Below, in pieces: positions 60,918 to 64,000 of a stretch of DNA of 64,000 nucleotides. The position numbers were made by a program, and so were the translations under genes. The stretch comes from Aquanectria penicillioides. Lineage: Eukaryota; Ascomycota; Sordariomycetes; Hypocreales; Nectriaceae. Each line of letters begins with the position of its first letter. The stretch's first letter is position 1. The notes beneath the pieces were generated by a model. It did not search any database. It was given only the letters and a program-made list of their open reading frames with translations, and had not been told where the DNA came from. The stretch is taken from positions 1,811,001 through 1,875,000 of the forward strand of contig PYIU01000011.1 of NCBI GenBank assembly GCA_003415625.1. Reading direction: 5' to 3'.

Positions 60918-62639
60918 AGATGAGTAAATGGGGAGTTAAGAAAGGTAATTGACAGGTTTCAAGAAAGAGGAATTCTTACCTCGTGACCTTTTAAGTCGGA
61001 ATCTTTCGTGATCCTTCAACTCGAAGATTACGCGTCCCAAACAGATCTACTTCACAACAATAGAGACACAATCAGAGCGTCACATTGACGTGATTAGCCA
61101 AATCGTTTCACAAAGGGGATCCCGATGAATTCCCAGCCCCTCCAGTGTGGCTGTGTTTTTTAGTGAGCGTCTGTTTGTCAGGTGCTTTGGCAGGAGAGAT
61201 GACAAGGCCGAGAGATACACTATCTCCGACACTGTATTTCATCTGATGAAGGGGTCCATAAAACAGAGGCAGTAAGGCATACTCATGTCTACTCGCGAGC
61301 CAAGTCAAGTCTTAATCGCATGAGGATAATAACAGGCCATCGTGTTAGGCAGACTTGGGCGTGTGTTTTAAGCATCTTTCAGTCAGGTCTGTACGTAGCT
61401 CCTGCTGCAATGGTGCATATTTGCATCAGCAGAATTGGATGTGAACCTTCAGTAGATAAGGTTGGGATTGACGTCAGGATACATCCAAAAGAAAACCTCC
61501 CATCCCTTTTAAAGTTAGAACCCGCAACGGAGTTTCTAAAGCTCCATCAATGGAGGCGTCATTGCACACAAGACATTTTCCCATACGCAATGGCGCTCCC
61601 GATACAGTGGCGTTTTGGCCCTACATCGCCCTTCCTCCCGATAGCCCCTGAGCAAACTTGAGGTTCAAGGTGACGGCTGTGGGTGTTCAATAATTCTCGT
61701 AAAGCAAGTTTTGATAGAGCGCAGACACTGCGGAGATAAGGGACTGGGGTGACAGGACTGCGCCTTCACCCGGACACCTCGGATCATACATATTACCCTA
61801 TGAACCGACCGCCCTTTGCCTAAATGATGCTAGCTGGTAGCATGTTGTTCCACAGCCGACCCAAAATTCCATCCGGTGTTGGGTTTGAAGTGTGGGTCTC
61901 GTATTCCGGAGATGCGAGGGGCTTATTAAAACCTGACCCTTGACAGGCCGATGCTCGGATCTTCGAGCAGATCCGAAAAATCCAAGCGGAGGCGCGATGA
62001 TGGCCATGCAAATGATGCTTGGCTTGGCTTTAACCCGGGAATATTTACCTGGCAAGATCCACTTTTCCTATGTTTTGGAAAAACACAGATCTACCGGGGT
62101 AGATCTGAAAATAACACAATGAGTTTTTCTTTCCATGTTTGCAAGAGTTGACTGCTATCATCTATCTGTGCCATTTCCTTGTATTTCCCTAAGTGTAAAC
62201 GGAACATCGGTGCATTTTGAGTGTTTCTTTGTAAATACAATTCATCAGACGAGCTTTCCGCCAAGACCTACCCTACAGGCTTTTTATTTTCTTAGCAACT
62301 TAAACAAGCAGAACTGGCCTGCTCCAAATTCCTCTGATAGTAGTGACAATTACTATTCTGCGATAGAAAGCAATTCACACGAAGGTGAAAAAGAGCCTGC
62401 CTGTAAGTATTGCGTATCATAGTAAGCTCTCTGTACCCTGTGAGACGTTGAGAGTAGCGGGAGAATCCAGAAACCCTCCTTGTACAATCGTTGAACCCAA
62501 AGCCTAGCAGCATGATTTAATGTAAACAATATACAGGCATGCGTAGGGACGGTCACAGCGGGCGATATGCGCAATGGGTCGGTCTAGATCAATTAGGATT
62601 CGTAAGGAGCAGCTAGATAGTAGTTGCAGAATGCAGTCA
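60918..62639. other. Intergenic, about 1.7 kb
   Basis: Promoter of the PAP2 gene near 60918-61070. No other supported gene; short open frames overlap on both strands. Confidence 0.5.
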
Positions 62640-64000
62640 CCTATTTACAGTATAGGGATTCCCTTATGAGGATATATGGCCTTAAGACCTAGGCCCATAA
62701 GGCCCCTAAGGTTAGCTTATGGCCGGCCGCTATATCTATAGTGGCAACTACCTTTGCCTGGCTGCTATATCTATTAATACTCCCTTTAAGCCTAACTAAG
62801 GGCTTATCTTTAGGTGCTATTATAAGGCTATTTTAACCTTTTTTATATATATATTCCTTATATAATTATAAAGTTATTCTTTTTTTATTGCTAAGGCAAT
62901 TATTTACTTAAGTAAGACTTTTTTATTATAGCTAAAGGCATTGCTATAAGCTCTTATAGGTACTATTTATGCTTATTTTAGTGTTTTTAGTATAGTACTT
63001 TTTTTAATTTTAGCCTTAATCTTAAGGCATTAATAAAAGAGTAATATAATAGGCCTATTAATAGCTTTATAAATATATTAATAATATTTTTAGTAAAAAG
63101 AATATATTATAGTTTAACTATACTATTTTTAATAGCCTCTTTTATAAAGTAATACTATACTTAAATATACTTTATATAGATATAGAATTTAAAGTTATAT
63201 ATTAGCTTTATAGTACTTTAGTTATTTATAAAGATTACTATTAAAGTAATTAATAGGCTATTAAATTCCTTTATAAAGCTCTTTATTTATATAACTTATA
63301 ATACTGCCTTTATTAATATATAGTATTTAGCTTTTATTAAGGACTTTATTATAGTTTTTTAATGCTTATTAAACTATATAATTAGGCCTTTATTTATAAG
63401 GAATATATATCCTTTAGTTAATTATATTATCTTTAAGCAGCTAATATAATTAAAGTTATAATAGCTATAAAGATTAAATAGATTGCTATATAATTTTTCT
63501 TTAAGGCAATAATAATAAATAAAATAATTAAGGCTCCCTTTAATATATTGCAATATCCTTTTTATAGCCTTAAGTTATTATTTGCTTAAGCTATTTAAAA
63601 AGTATACCTAAAGACTATATATAAAGGTTAGGTTAAGCTAGCTTTACTATAAGAGATAGTTAACTTTTTTTACTATTAATATATATTTTTTACTAATAGC
63701 CTTTATATTAAGAATATTAATTGCCTTAATTAAATAATAGATTTCTATTTTTATTAATATATTTATAGCTTTATAGTTAAGGTATTTAAATTGCTTAAAG
63801 ATACTTATTATATAGTCTCTTTATAATAGTATAAGCAATTTATTTTCTTTTGCTATAATAGCTATATTTAAAAAGAGCTTAAAAAATTTAAGTAACTTTA
63901 TCTTTACTTTTTATATAAGTTTATTAGTAAAAGTATTTATATTTTTATTATTATTAGTAACTATAAATATATTATCTATATATATAGCTATAATAATCTC
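62640..64000 (-). mobile_element. RIP-degraded Ty1/copia retrotransposon (pol remnant), runs off right edge
   Basis: From about 62640 the base composition changes sharply: nearly all A/T, TpA very frequent and CpA almost absent, the signature of repeat-induced point mutation. Minus-strand translation still shows copia pol in order. The reverse transcriptase box is EIIIAIYIDNIFIV (from YVDD) near 63960-64000. A stretch like ALIILFIIIALKKNYIAIYL follows. Near 63040-63170 comes YYFIKEAIKNSIVKL, then FTKNIINIFIKLL, matching the end of the copia RNase H region (usually HxxRExVxxGxVxLxYVxTxxxxADIFTKxL). Many TAA/TAG stops sit where Gln codons are expected. The left boundary (LTR) cannot be placed exactly. 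Confidence 0.85.

Overview
The window is nuclear DNA from a filamentous ascomycete (Pezizomycotina, most likely a Sordariomycete). The evidence is many 46-148 bp GT-AG introns with CTAAC/CTGAC-like branch sites, typical fungal families (SET-MYND, F-box, STAND N-terminal domains, Zn2Cys6 regulator, FTR1, CorA-like, PAP2) and an AT-rich tract at the right edge that is a RIP-mutated Ty1/copia element. All splice junctions given here were read by hand from frame, splice consensus and protein continuity; no alignment or search was run.

Left third (1-18.9 kb): the 5' part of an ankyrin-type NLR-like gene runs off the left edge (minus). A spliced SAM O-methyltransferase follows. A 6 kb gene-poor stretch then holds a short minisatellite, a mariner-type MITE with ~91 bp inverted repeats, an orphan open frame, a small spliced hypothetical gene and a coding relic. 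Next is a five-exon gene for a ~1648-residue fusion: PrnB/indoleamine-dioxygenase-like heme domain, FAD/NADPH reductase module without an FMN domain, cytochrome b5 and a long unknown tail. It is followed by a Zn2Cys6 regulator relic and a nine-exon MFS permease.

Middle (19-39 kb): an F-box gene broken at a G6 run, a SET-MYND protein, a hotdog thioesterase-like protein, a second gene broken at an A4 run, a STAND N-terminal-domain protein, a PQ-loop membrane protein with a vacuolar-type sorting motif, and a protein built from two copies of a beta-rich domain.

Right third (39-64 kb): a twelve-exon gene for a secreted ~1536-residue protein with two SGNH hydrolase domains, FG-GAP-type calcium repeats and an aspzincin-like protease domain; relics of a LysM effector region; an acetoacetyl-CoA thiolase; a protein with two metzincin-like domains that both carry Gln at the catalytic Glu position; a CorA-like transporter; the iron permease FTR1 with a SreA-type GATA site upstream; a PAP2 lipid phosphatase; and the RIP-degraded copia element.

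The genes do not form one clear pathway cluster. The most unusual items are the two multi-enzyme fusions and the double HQxxH protein. Several broken genes differ from an open frame by one base in a homopolymer, so assembly error and true decay both need to be considered.
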